From: Pseudoalteromonas phenolica
GTDB lineage: Bacteria > Pseudomonadota > Gammaproteobacteria > Enterobacterales > Alteromonadaceae
NCBI RefSeq assembly: GCF_001444405.1
Contig: NZ_CP013187.1
Location: forward strand, 1,426,001 to 1,490,000
Direction: 5' to 3'
Length of the DNA: 64,000 nucleotides
Below, piece after piece: positions 8,525 through 16,999 of this stretch. Positions within the stretch are counted from its first letter, which is position 1. The number at the start of each line of letters is the position of its first letter. Below the pieces are notes generated by a model. That model did no database searches and had not been told where the DNA came from. It was given only the letters and a program-made list of their open reading frames with translations. The position numbers and the translations under genes were made by a program.

Positions 8525-10957
8525 ATGAGCGTAATTGTGCTGCCGATTGAATCTGTATATTCACAACTGTCCGAATCTTTATCTTCTAATTCTAGTGTAT
8601 TACTACAAGCGCCACCAGGTGCAGGTAAATCAACTTGGTTGCCATTACAACTCATGTTATCAGGGCAGTTTAAAAAAATAGTCATGCTTGAGCCTCGCCG
8701 ACTCGCTGCTCGCAATATTGCTAATTTCTTAGCTCAACAATTAGGAGAACAAGTCGGCGAGCAAATCGGATTAAGAATAAAGCAAGAGGCGAAAGTCAGC
8801 TCCCGAACACGTTTAGAAATTGTCACTGAAGGTGTTTTGACACGGATAATCCAGCAAGATCCAGAATTAGATGGCATAGATTTAATTATCTTTGATGAGT
8901 TTCATGAGCGCTCATTACAAGCGGATACCGCGTTGGCTTTATCATTAGAAAGCCAAAGCGCATTGAGAGATGACCTTAAAATTTTAGTCATGTCTGCGAC
9001 TTTAGACTCCGAGCGTTATCAGCAGTTTTTACAATGTCCTCTAATTAGCTCAGAGGGCCGAAGCTACCCTGTTGAAGAAATGTATGTGCCACTTCGTAGC
9101 GAACGAGAGTGGTTAGCAGCCATACCAAGCGTAATACATAAAGCGATTGAGGAGCAATCTGGCAGTATTTTGGTTTTTCTTCCAGGTCAAAAAGAGATCA
9201 ATTTTGTGGCGCAAAATTTAGGTGAATTGGGTGACAATATTGACGTCGTCAGTTTATTTGGCGAACAAAATAAACAACAACAGCAAGCCGCAATTGCTCC
9301 AGCACCTCAAGGAAAAAGAAAGGTGGTCTTGACCACCAATGTGGCCGAAACGTCTTTGACCATTGAAGGTGTTCGAGTAGTGATAGACTGTGGCAAAAAA
9401 CGCGCTGCGGTCTACAACTTGAACACCGGTGTGAGTGAGCTTCAAACGCAGTCAATCTCAAAAGCGTCGGCGGTGCAAAGGGCGGGGCGTGCGGGGCGTA
9501 TTGAGCCGGGAGTTGTTTATAGACTGGGTGAAAAAACGCAGTTCGACCGACGCATAGCCCACGATTTACCCCAGATAAAAACATCAGATATTAGTGCCTT
9601 AATGCTCGAAGCCAAAGTGTGGGGAGCAGAAGTGTCAGCTCTGCCATTACTTGATCAGCCTTCGCCAGCTCAACAAGAGCAAGCGACTCAATTACTGCAG
9701 ATGTTAGAAGTCTTGGATGCCAACGGAAAATTAACTCCATTAGGCGCTCAGATCCATAGTTTTGGTACTGAACCAAGACACGCCCATATGATATTAAAAG
9801 CCCAACAACTTGAAGTTGATATCCCGGATATTACTGCCTTGGCATGTGCATTGGTTAGTCTATGGGAGGAGGGAAAACAACATAACCCTGATGTAGTGAT
9901 TGCACTATCTGCAATGCTTAGTAGGCCAACATCAAGCTTCAAGCAAGCCTATCAGCACTGGTGTAAAAGGCTTAAAATTGCAAAACCTGCAGAGCTCCCT
10001 ATATCCGCCGTGCCACTCCTTATTGCATTGGCTTACCCCGATCGTATCGCAAAACGTAGAGGGCAAGGCTTTTTAATGGCAAACGGTGCAGGTGTCAAAG
10101 TTAATGAACAAGTGTGGCCAGTTGCTGAGTACTTAGCTATTGTATCCCTGGGAGGGGAAAAGGGGATGCAAGTGTTTAGTGCGACTCCCTTACATATTGA
10201 AGAGCTAAATGCTTATCTTCCGTACTTGATAAGCCAACAAACAGTTTGCGAATTTGATGAAAAGCAACTCAAGTTTATTCATGAAGACCGAGAACGCCTT
10301 GGTCAAATAACCCTTTCTAGCAAGCCAAGCAGAGCCGAAATTGACACACAAGCAAGAACGCAAGCTTGGTTAAGTTTGATAGCTAAACAAGGTCTATCAT
10401 TATTTAAATCATATGGCGAGTGTGAGCAGTTACTTACGCGCCTTAAGCTCGCCTGCAAGTTTTATCCTGACACATTCAGAGATTTATCGGAGCATGCGTT
10501 AATCGCAGATTTAACATGGTTATATCCATATTTAGAGCAAGTTAAACAGTACGACGCGTTAACTAAACTCGCGCTCAAAGATGCACTCATGAGTTGTCTA
10601 GAGTGGTCTCAACAGCAAGCGTTAGAGAAACTCTTGCCAGTCAAAATACAAGTGCCTTCAGGGTCAAATATAAAACTTACTTATCAGGAAGAGGGGCCTG
10701 CAAAACTGAGCGTTCGAATGCAAGAGGTGTTTGGCATGCTTGAAACCCCAAAATTATGCGAGGGGCGCCTTCCTTTGTTAATGGAGTTATTATCTCCAGC
10801 ACAACGTCCTTTACAGCTTACGCAAGACTTAGCAAATTTTTGGGGAACAAGTTACAAAGAAGTGCAAAAAGAAATGAAAGGACGCTATCCAAAACATTTT
10901 TGGCCTGATGACCCTGCAAATAGTGTTGCCACAAACAGAGTCAAAAGTCGCATGTAG
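8525..10957 (+). CDS. hrpB: ATP-dependent RNA helicase HrpB
   Basis: DEAH-box helicase of 810 residues, matching the HrpB family length. Motif I APPGAGKST is at the N-terminus, followed by motif II DEFHERSL, motif III SATLD and motif VI QRAGRAGR, then the helicase-associated C-terminal domains ending in PKHFWPDDPA, a segment I associate with HrpB. The cellular role of HrpB is poorly known. It starts 16 bases after the diguanylate cyclase gene and may be co-transcribed. Confidence 0.93.
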   Translation: MSVIVLPIESVYSQLSESLSSNSSVLLQAPPGAGKSTWLPLQLMLSGQFKKIVMLEPRRLAARNIANFLAQQLGEQVGEQIGLRIKQEAKVSSRTRLEIVTEGVLTRIIQQDPELDGIDLIIFDEFHERSLQADTALALSLESQSALRDDLKILVMSATLDSERYQQFLQCPLISSEGRSYPVEEMYVPLRSEREWLAAIPSVIHKAIEEQSGSILVFLPGQKEINFVAQNLGELGDNIDVVSLFGEQNKQQQQAAIAPAPQGKRKVVLTTNVAETSLTIEGVRVVIDCGKKRAAVYNLNTGVSELQTQSISKASAVQRAGRAGRIEPGVVYRLGEKTQFDRRIAHDLPQIKTSDISALMLEAKVWGAEVSALPLLDQPSPAQQEQATQLLQMLEVLDANGKLTPLGAQIHSFGTEPRHAHMILKAQQLEVDIPDITALACALVSLWEEGKQHNPDVVIALSAMLSRPTSSFKQAYQHWCKRLKIAKPAELPISAVPLLIALAYPDRIAKRRGQGFLMANGAGVKVNEQVWPVAEYLAIVSLGGEKGMQVFSATPLHIEELNAYLPYLISQQTVCEFDEKQLKFIHEDRERLGQITLSSKPSRAEIDTQARTQAWLSLIAKQGLSLFKSYGECEQLLTRLKLACKFYPDTFRDLSEHALIADLTWLYPYLEQVKQYDALTKLALKDALMSCLEWSQQQALEKLLPVKIQVPSGSNIKLTYQEEGPAKLSVRMQEVFGMLETPKLCEGRLPLLMELLSPAQRPLQLTQDLANFWGTSYKEVQKEMKGRYPKHFWPDDPANSVATNRVKSRM

Positions 10958-10981
10958 CGACTTTTCATACTTACCGATATG

Positions 10982-11962
10982 CTAACGCGTCATTCTCTTT
11001 ACAAAGACGACTACGAATAATGCCAATGAGAAACTACCTGTAAATGCTTCAACTGTGGCAATAAAGCGTGAAAATCCGATGGGGGTTATGTCGCCATAAC
11101 CCAGAGTTGTAAATGTCACTACACTAAAATAAAAACTGTTAAGCAGTGCACTTATATTGTCAGAAAAGCTTTGTGAAAAATTTATAGAAAGCACTTCATT
11201 CTGATAACTGATGCCAAACAGGAAATACATCAGTGCGCAAAATACAATCATTGAAAGGCTGAAACGGATCACATTTGCGGGTTTTTCACCATAACCACAG
11301 AGCAGGTCAACAGCCGCACTCATAAAGCGTTTTTTTGAATGAGTTGGGTATTGATAATGACGCATACGCAGTTCTTTGTAAGTATAATTACCTGCCATTT
11401 CAAAAAGACCTTGTTGCTCAGCGCCTTTTCTCAGTGTGCGGTATGTCTCTTCAGATTGTAAGAAGAAGTCAGCGGCATCTTCAGTTCGTTTCTCTTTGGC
11501 TGCTAAGCTTGCTTCATTCTCTTGCTGTAACTTACCACTTAAATCTATGTTATCGATACGAGTATTGTTTAGCTTTATGCCCAATAGGTTGGAATTTGAA
11601 AGCTTACAGCAATGCAAATTGGCATCATGCAGATCGGCTTTCATTAAAGATGCATTTTCAATTTTGTTGTTAAATAAGTGCGCGCCTCTTAAATTCGCAC
11701 GATAAAAGTTACTATATGATAAGTCGTAACCAGTATGGTCATTATGTTTGACAAGGTTTAGTCCCTCTAGATTCGCTCTTTTCAACTCCAAACCTTGCAG
11801 AAGACCACCACGCTTGGCATAACGTTCTAGTTTTTGCGATAATTCAAGCCCACTTTTATCGAACTTTGCGTCATGCCAAAAGCAAAGACCAGAACCCATA
11901 TCGATTTCTTGGCAACGATGGCCATCGGGAGATTGATATTGGCAAGTAGGTTTATCTTTCAT
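10982..11962 (-). CDS. Pentapeptide-repeat protein with a two-helix potassium channel domain
   Basis: 326-residue protein with three parts. The N-terminus has cysteines and a histidine (CQYQSPDGHRC...LCFWH) that could form a small zinc site. Residues about 60-145 are pentapeptide repeats (LKRANLEGLNL, YRANLRGAHL, LMKADLHDANL). The C-terminal third has two membrane helices around a pore loop with the potassium selectivity filter TTLGYGD. It is convergent with hrpB and divergent from the metallopeptidase gene. The combination suggests an ion channel with a right-handed beta-helix cytoplasmic domain; what gates it is unknown. Confidence 0.8.
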   Translation of the reverse strand: MKDKPTCQYQSPDGHRCQEIDMGSGLCFWHDAKFDKSGLELSQKLERYAKRGGLLQGLELKRANLEGLNLVKHNDHTGYDLSYSNFYRANLRGAHLFNNKIENASLMKADLHDANLHCCKLSNSNLLGIKLNNTRIDNIDLSGKLQQENEASLAAKEKRTEDAADFFLQSEETYRTLRKGAEQQGLFEMAGNYTYKELRMRHYQYPTHSKKRFMSAAVDLLCGYGEKPANVIRFSLSMIVFCALMYFLFGISYQNEVLSINFSQSFSDNISALLNSFYFSVVTFTTLGYGDITPIGFSRFIATVEAFTGSFSLALFVVVFVKRMTR

Positions 11963-12046
11963 AAATTAACCCCTTTATAGTCTTATTACACTAAAGGTAG
12001 CAGTAAATTTATGGTATTGAATGTGAAGTAAAAAAAATTCTTAAAA

Positions 12047-12718
12047 ATGTTTGATTATCAATTAAAGCTTAGTAAACGAAGAAAGACGGTTGCAATTAAA
12101 GTCACACCAGATCAAGTGGTCGTGACAGCTCCCTATAACGTGTGTGAGGTCGCTTTAGAAAATTGGCTAAAGAGCAAAAAAGACTGGGTGCATGCACAAA
12201 GAAATAAGCTAGAGCTTGCTCCAAGTATACAAAAGCCGCTGCATACAAGGTCGTTATTGGTTTTTGGCTCAGTTTATAAGATTGAATTTTCAGATATCAT
12301 CAAACCCGTACTAGATCATGAGAGCCATTTGGTATATTTACCTGAAGAGCTGCGCCAAGATAGGCATGAGTTCAGGCGAGCGATAATTGAAATACTGACA
12401 GATTTGCTCTGTAGTTATTTAGAGTTGTGCCTAGAGCGATTGTCTGAGCAAATGAACTGTCATATTTCAGCCGTGAAAATCAGGGAGTATAAAAGCCGTT
12501 GGGGCAGTTGTAGCAGTAAACAAGCGCTTACTTTTAATAGCCTTCTTGCAGGGGCACCAAAGCATATGATTGATTATGTCATTGTTCATGAGCTAGCACA
12601 TTGCCATGTACTGGCACATAACAAATTATTTTGGGAACTTGTTGAAAAGCATTACCAAGATTATAAGTCAGCAAGAATATGGTTTAACAAGAATGGTAAA
12701 AAACTAATGATAGAATGA
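12047..12718 (+). CDS. YgjP-type metallopeptidase-fold protein (DUF45)
   Basis: 223-residue protein of the YgjP/WLM family. The zinc motif HELAHCHVLAHNKLFW (HExxH plus a downstream histidine) and the preceding KSRWGSCSSK segment are diagnostic. Known relatives are predicted metal-dependent hydrolases; Escherichia coli YgjP has been described as a UTP diphosphatase, so peptidase activity should not be assumed. It stands alone, followed by the tRNA-Tyr cluster on the other strand. Confidence 0.85.
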   Translation: MFDYQLKLSKRRKTVAIKVTPDQVVVTAPYNVCEVALENWLKSKKDWVHAQRNKLELAPSIQKPLHTRSLLVFGSVYKIEFSDIIKPVLDHESHLVYLPEELRQDRHEFRRAIIEILTDLLCSYLELCLERLSEQMNCHISAVKIREYKSRWGSCSSKQALTFNSLLAGAPKHMIDYVIVHELAHCHVLAHNKLFWELVEKHYQDYKSARIWFNKNGKKLMIE

Positions 12719-12744
12719 ATTAAGAAGATTCAACAAAAAGGAGA

Positions 12745-12829
12745 TGGTGGAGGGGGCTGGATTCGAACCAGCGAAGGCAGAGCCGTCAGATTTACAGTCT
12801 GATCCCTTTGGCCGCTCGGGAACCCCTCC
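12745..12829 (-). tRNA. tRNA-Tyr (anticodon GTA), copy 3 in transcription order
   Basis: 85-base class II tRNA read on the minus strand: acceptor GGAGGGG pairs with CCCCTCC, discriminator A, encoded CCA. The anticodon GTA is complementary to 12793-12795. It has a long variable arm and a T-loop GGTTCGAATCC. It is identical to the two copies upstream. Confidence 0.97.
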
Positions 12830-12856
12830 ACAGGGGATATCTAATTTTGTACAACT

Positions 12857-12941
12857 TGGTGGAGGGGGCTGGATTCGAACCAGCGAAGGCAGAGCCGTCA
12901 GATTTACAGTCTGATCCCTTTGGCCGCTCGGGAACCCCTCC
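12857..12941 (-). tRNA. tRNA-Tyr (anticodon GTA), copy 2
   Basis: Second of three identical 85-base tRNA-Tyr genes, with encoded CCA. It is separated by 27 bases from the copy at 12745 and by 19 bases from the copy at 12961. The three are presumably cut from one transcript starting upstream of 13045. Confidence 0.97.
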
Positions 12942-12960
12942 AAGTTGTAAAGTGTTGTTA

Positions 12961-13045
12961 TGGTGGAGGGGGCTGGATTCGAACCAGCGAAGGCAGAGCC
13001 GTCAGATTTACAGTCTGATCCCTTTGGCCGCTCGGGAACCCCTCC
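12961..13045 (-). tRNA. tRNA-Tyr (anticodon GTA), copy 1
   Basis: First of the three identical tandem tRNA-Tyr genes in the direction of transcription, with encoded CCA. Its promoter should lie in the AT-rich stretch 13046-13157, shared with the divergent gene at 13158. Confidence 0.97.
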
Positions 13046-13157
13046 TAAACAACGGCGCTGATAATAACAAAGTTTTTTATTAAGTAAAGAAAACAACTAA
13101 AGAAAATTTAAAAAATGCCGATAAAAATGTAACTTTTGAAATAATCGGTGAAACTCT

Positions 13158-13679
13158 ATGCAATTAGAGCGCATTTTAAACAAGGAGCATCAGCTTGGTG
13201 ACACGCTAGCAAAAAGCGTGGCACAAGATCGTCGTGCTGACTTTGCGCTTTGTTTGGCTATGCTCTCACCAAACGCACTCGACTTCAGTGAATTTCATTT
13301 ACCTGAATCAGAATTAATTGAGCCAGATAAGAGCGAAAGTGCGTTAAAAAAAGAACTTCAAATTGGTCCCCAGCAACAAACGGCCCCCAACTCTTATGAT
13401 ATGACAATAGGTGAAAACAATAGCCGTTTACTTCATGAGCAGGGGCTTACAGAATTAAGGCTAAGAAATTGTCTTTCGCCAGAACCTTTTCATATCAGAG
13501 ATGATAAGAAGCACATTGAGTTGGCCGTAATTGATAATTGTGAGCCCACTGTGCAGGCTAAAATTTTCGCTCAAAGAGCTGGCGCTTTAGAGATAGATAA
13601 ACCTAAAATGGATGCAGCAGGTTTTTATGATCAATTAGCCAGCGGTGAAATGCAGCAGGCGGTTCAGTTGTCCGCCTAA
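13158..13679 (+). CDS. Conserved hypothetical protein, VC2046/SO_2500-like
   Basis: 173-residue soluble protein with no signal peptide or membrane helix. The opening (LERILNKEHQLGDTLAKSV, RRADFALCLAMLSPNALD) resembles a small family of unknown function found in Vibrio and Shewanella (VC2046/SO_2500). The C-terminal half has no motif I recognise. It stands alone, divergent from the tRNA-Tyr cluster and convergent with the YchJ gene. Confidence 0.6.
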   Translation: MQLERILNKEHQLGDTLAKSVAQDRRADFALCLAMLSPNALDFSEFHLPESELIEPDKSESALKKELQIGPQQQTAPNSYDMTIGENNSRLLHEQGLTELRLRNCLSPEPFHIRDDKKHIELAVIDNCEPTVQAKIFAQRAGALEIDKPKMDAAGFYDQLASGEMQQAVQLSA

Positions 13680-13717
13680 TGCGAGATGATAGTGAGTGAA
13701 CTTAAGTGCTGTTTAAA

Positions 13718-14176
13718 TCAGCTAGCGTGACACTTTTTAAACTTTTTGCCACTATTACAGGGGCAAGGATCATTTCTAGACACTTTTAACTCAGGCACGT
13801 CATATAATTGGCCATCTAAGTAACGCCATGCCCCTTCTTCTTTAATGAATCTTGAAACCTCATGTATTTGGCAATGTTTTCCGCCTGCTAAATAATGAGC
13901 TTTAAACTCCACATAATCAAACTCAGGCGAAGTTTTTGTTGATACGATCTCGAGCTTGATAAAGTTAGCGATTGAAGCAAATGCTTCGATGTCTTCAAGG
14001 CTGTGATTGCTTTGCTCAGATTTGGCATAAGTCTCAAGTATATACTGTGCATTATTAGTTGCATAAGCACTGTAACGAGAGCGCATAAGTTGCTCCGCTG
14101 TGCCAGGTAACTTTTGCTTTGCAATAAATACATTGCAGCATGACTCATAAGGTTGAGTGTTAGAACAGTAACACAT
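13718..14176 (-). CDS. YchJ-family protein with SEC-C motifs
   Basis: 152-residue member of the UPF0225/YchJ family. Both ends carry metal-binding cysteine clusters: MCYCSNTQPYESCC at the start and the SEC-C motif NDPCPCNSGKKFKKCH at the end, with the core LMRSRYSAYA between. I place the start at the ATG at 14176 because the family begins there; the open frame extends to 14218 but would overlap the next gene. Function is unknown. Confidence 0.88.
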   Translation of the reverse strand: MCYCSNTQPYESCCNVFIAKQKLPGTAEQLMRSRYSAYATNNAQYILETYAKSEQSNHSLEDIEAFASIANFIKLEIVSTKTSPEFDYVEFKAHYLAGGKHCQIHEVSRFIKEEGAWRYLDGQLYDVPELKVSRNDPCPCNSGKKFKKCHAS

Positions 14177-14190
14177 AAGAAAATCTTTTA

Positions 14191-14622
14191 TTAACTTGCT
14201 ATGCGCTCTATTGTACACGCTTTGCTGCTGTTTTCAGTAAAACAGTATAGCGAGATATCTGTTTGGCTTAAGTGCATTTGCGAAAGCTGCTCTGAATTCG
14301 TAATGCCAGTCCATGTAATAACCGCTGCAAAGTTGCCATTATTTAATGCTGAATTTAGAACATACTCTAAATCAACGATGTGTTTTTTTCTGATCACTAA
14401 CAATTTACTTGAGTCTATTGAGCTGGACTCAAGCATATCTTTATTTGGGATATGGTCAGGTGCAATTAGTAGTGTCCAACCTTGTTTGTGATTACATTGA
14501 TGAATGATCTTAAGCAATTCAAGACTGGCACAAATTTCATCAGGAGTTTCAACAAAGTTAACGGCTTTTGCTGCATCTACTTTTTTTATTGAGCTTGGTA
14601 AAACTGCGTTTGTCTGTAACAT
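14191..14622 (-). CDS. sulA: SulA-like cell division inhibitor
   Basis: Protein of about 143 residues that resembles SulA, the SOS-induced inhibitor of FtsZ. The part from GWTLLIAPDHIPNKDML through KLLVIRKK to LNSALNNGNFAAVITWTG follows the SulA pattern (tryptophan-led strand, then a RecA-like GNYxxVIxW segment). The ATG at 14622 is preferred to the one at 14628 because a GTGAG lies at ribosome-site distance. A LexA-type box at 14633-14648, immediately upstream, supports SOS control. It ends 14 bases before the YchJ start. Confidence 0.7.
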   Translation of the reverse strand: MLQTNAVLPSSIKKVDAAKAVNFVETPDEICASLELLKIIHQCNHKQGWTLLIAPDHIPNKDMLESSSIDSSKLLVIRKKHIVDLEYVLNSALNNGNFAAVITWTGITNSEQLSQMHLSQTDISLYCFTENSSKACTIERIAS

Positions 14623-14632
14623 AATCATCTCA

Positions 14633-14648
14633 CTGGTTGTTTATACAG
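14633..14648. promoter_or_regulatory. Probable LexA box
   Basis: CTG-N10-CAG pattern (CTGGTTGTTTATACAG) 11-26 bases upstream of the SulA-like start, fitting the gammaproteobacterial LexA consensus CTG(TA)nCAG. It merges into the ACAGT repeat cluster at 14643-14674. Confidence 0.6.
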
Positions 14649-14674
14649 TATTTATATACAGTAGTTTATACAGT
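14643..14674. repeat. ACAGT repeat cluster, copy A
   Basis: Three direct ATACAGT or TACAGT units with starts spaced 13 and 12 bases apart. The 32-base stretch is identical at 30 positions to copy B at 14793-14824. The units look like LexA half-sites (CTGTAT on the minus strand) arranged head to tail. Confidence 0.85.
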
Positions 14675-14792
14675 GTTTTATTGCAAGCAAAAATGTTACT
14701 TTTTAATCAACTTTAATATTTGCCAAAATATAAACCATTTAAAAACAATGGTTTATTGTTTTTTCGATATTGATTTTTTAAACGTGGTATAG

Positions 14793-14824
14793 ATACAGTG
14801 TTTATATACAGTAGTTTTTACAGT
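14793..14824. repeat. ACAGT repeat cluster, copy B
   Basis: 32 bases, 30 identical to copy A, with the same 13 and 12 base unit spacing. An inverted third partial copy follows at 14829-14848 (ACTGTAT...ACTGTAT) so that 14805-14848 could also form a long hairpin. It lies about 170 bases upstream of the SulA-like gene and just past the 3' end of the Sel1 gene. Confidence 0.85.
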
Positions 14825-14860
14825 GAATACTGTATAAAACTACTGTATGGAAAAGTAGAC

Positions 14861-15310
14861 TTAATTTGACTGGAATTGTAATTGATGAATTTGCTCATAC
14901 AAGGTGGCAGCGTAGCACTGTGCATCTTTGATTCTTTTCGTCGTTAAATGCGGTTTAATTTGTTCTATCACTGCATTGGCCGCATCTACACCTTGGCTTT
15001 GAGCAAGTGATAACCAAGCCATGGCATGGAATACGCTCTGTGGCACCCCTTGGCCCTTTATAAACATCAAACCTAAATAAAATTGTGCTTTGTTATCTCC
15101 AGACATAGCAGCCATGCGCAGCCACTTCGTCGCCAACGGATACGATTTTTCTTGTAGGTAGTACAACCCTTTTTTAAAAGCAGTGACAGAATCATGCTCT
15201 TTTGGATAGCGTAGTTCACCATTAGGAGGTGTTGTAACGAACTCAAGCACATTAAATAGCTGTTGCTCTAAGTCGTGATGCGCCGCGCTATTATCTGGCG
15301 ATTTATCCAT
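14861..15310 (-). CDS. Small Sel1-like repeat protein
   Basis: 149-residue soluble protein with two Sel1/TPR-like helical repeats: GLYYLQEKSYPLATKWLRMAA and AQFYLGLMFIKGQGVPQSVFHAMAWLSLAQSQG. Such repeats mediate protein contacts; no enzymatic motif is present. It stands upstream of the SulA-like gene on the same strand but is separated from it by the repeat clusters. Confidence 0.75.
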   Translation of the reverse strand: MDKSPDNSAAHHDLEQQLFNVLEFVTTPPNGELRYPKEHDSVTAFKKGLYYLQEKSYPLATKWLRMAAMSGDNKAQFYLGLMFIKGQGVPQSVFHAMAWLSLAQSQGVDAANAVIEQIKPHLTTKRIKDAQCYAATLYEQIHQLQFQSN

Positions 15311-15679
15311 ACTCTACCTATTTTTGAAATGCTTAATATTATTGTAGTCAAAACTTTGCGACTATGTTGGTCATAAATTTAGCTATGCGAAATTCTTGCC
15401 ACATAATTATATATTTTTACCATCATTATGCAGTTATTTTTTAACGCTTTCTTTAATTAAAAGTTTCTGACAGTTATAAAAAGAATAAACGTGTTTCATT
15501 TTTGTATAGGCCATACGTTTATACACGCTAAAAAGACACATTTCTCTCCCATAGTAATTTGAAAATTAGCACGCATATAAACTTAAATTGCATTTTTAAT
15601 CATTGCCATAAGCCGCTAAAATAGCGCCGCTTTTATAAGAATTATAAATTTCTTTTAACTTTTACCAATGGAAACATCT
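15311..15679. other. Intergenic region upstream of the purine permease gene
   Basis: About 370 AT-rich bases between divergent genes. They carry the promoters of the Sel1 gene and the permease gene. I looked for a purine riboswitch and a clear PurR box and found neither; a weak AAACGTGTTT lies near 15488. Confidence 0.5.
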
Positions 15680-16969
15680 ATGCTCGAAAAGCTATTTTCT
15701 ATCAGGCGTCAAGGCTCTAGTGTGAAAACGGAGTTAATTGCTGGACTCACGACATTTCTCACTATGGTTTACATCGTTTTTGTAAACCCAGCTATGTTAG
15801 CGCAAACAGGTATGGACTTTGGTGCTGCATTTGTTGCTACGTGTATTGCGGCGGCAATTGGTTGCTTCATTATGGGTTTTTGGGCAAATTATCCTCTTGC
15901 ACTTGCTCCAGGCATGGGCCTAAATGCTTTCTTTACCTATGGTGTGGTTTTAGGCATGGGTTATAGCTGGCAATCAGCACTAGGGGCTGTATTTTTATCG
16001 GGTTGTATCTTTTTAGTTTTAAGCTTATTTAAAGTGCGAGAGTGGATTATAAACGCGATCCCATTAGTCTTAAAGCAAGCAATAGCTACTGGTATAGGTG
16101 CATTTTTAGCGCTTATCGCACTTAAAAATGCTGAAATAATTGTCGCAAGCCCTGCCACGCTTGTGCAACTAGGTGATATCACCAGTGCAGGTCCGTTATT
16201 GGCAATATTAAGTTTCTTTGTCATTGCTGCATTGATGTTTAGAGATGTAAAAAGCGGTGTCCTGATCAGCATTTTCATCGTGACTCTAGCTGCATGGTCT
16301 TTAGACTTGATTGAGTATCAAGGCCTTGTGTCCACACCGCCAAGTATCGCGCCGACAATTATGCAATTAGATATAGCTGGTGCACTAGAGCTTTCAATGC
16401 TGAGTGTTGTATTTGCATTCTTATTTGTAGATTTATTTGATACTTCTGGCACTTTGGTAGCGGTAACGCAAAAAGCTGGCTTAGCAGATGAGCAGGGGAG
16501 AATGCCACGTTTGGGACGTGCGCTTTCAGCTGATAGTACGGCCACAATCGCAGGTTCTATGCTAGGAACTTCAACAACGACATCTTATATTGAATCGGTA
16601 TCAGGTGTGTCGGTGGGCGGAAGAACGGGTTTAACCGCTGTTGTTGTTGGCGTATGTTTCTTACTAATGACTTTCTTTGCGCCTTTGGCACAAATGATCC
16701 CAGCTTATGCTACTGCTGGGGCAATATTGTATGTAGCTGTATTAATGTTACAAAACTTAAAACTGGTGAATTGGGATGACATGACAGACGCTATCCCTGT
16801 GAGTGTTGTGTTACTCATGACTCCACTAACTTTCTCAATTGCTCATGGTATTGCTTTAGGCTTTATTGCTTATACAGCAGTGAAGTTTGTATGTGGAAAG
16901 AAAGATGAAATTACAATCAGTGTGTGGGTACTAACTGCATTATTTTTGGTCAAATTTGCGCTAAGCTAA
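15680..16969 (+). CDS. NCS2-family purine permease (AzgA/GhxP-like)
   Basis: 429-residue inner membrane transporter with about 12-14 helices. The opening (TELIAGLTTFLTMVYIVFVNPAML), the segment NYPLALAPGMGLNAFF and VDLFDTSGTLVAVTQKAGL are hallmarks of the AzgA-like branch of NCS2, whose Escherichia coli members import guanine, hypoxanthine or adenine with protons. The exact base is not readable from motifs. I prefer ATG 15680 (MLEKLF) because GGAAA lies about 8 bases ahead; an ATG at 15668 is also in frame. Confidence 0.9.
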   Translation: MLEKLFSIRRQGSSVKTELIAGLTTFLTMVYIVFVNPAMLAQTGMDFGAAFVATCIAAAIGCFIMGFWANYPLALAPGMGLNAFFTYGVVLGMGYSWQSALGAVFLSGCIFLVLSLFKVREWIINAIPLVLKQAIATGIGAFLALIALKNAEIIVASPATLVQLGDITSAGPLLAILSFFVIAALMFRDVKSGVLISIFIVTLAAWSLDLIEYQGLVSTPPSIAPTIMQLDIAGALELSMLSVVFAFLFVDLFDTSGTLVAVTQKAGLADEQGRMPRLGRALSADSTATIAGSMLGTSTTTSYIESVSGVSVGGRTGLTAVVVGVCFLLMTFFAPLAQMIPAYATAGAILYVAVLMLQNLKLVNWDDMTDAIPVSVVLLMTPLTFSIAHGIALGFIAYTAVKFVCGKKDEITISVWVLTALFLVKFALS

Positions 16970-16999
16970 CTGGTAAAATCTTAGACCAAAGGAAAAGTG

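Noticed and set aside
12704..13096. Long reading frames on both strands across three near-identical 85-base units spaced 19-27 bases apart, resembling a repeat array
   Set aside because: The units are three complete tRNA-Tyr genes with CCA ends and GTA anticodons; the frames are artefacts of the tRNA sequence.
15481..15679. Purine riboswitch or PurR box before the purine permease
   Set aside because: The conserved junction bases of the purine riboswitch are absent and only a weak half-like AAACGTGTTT is seen.
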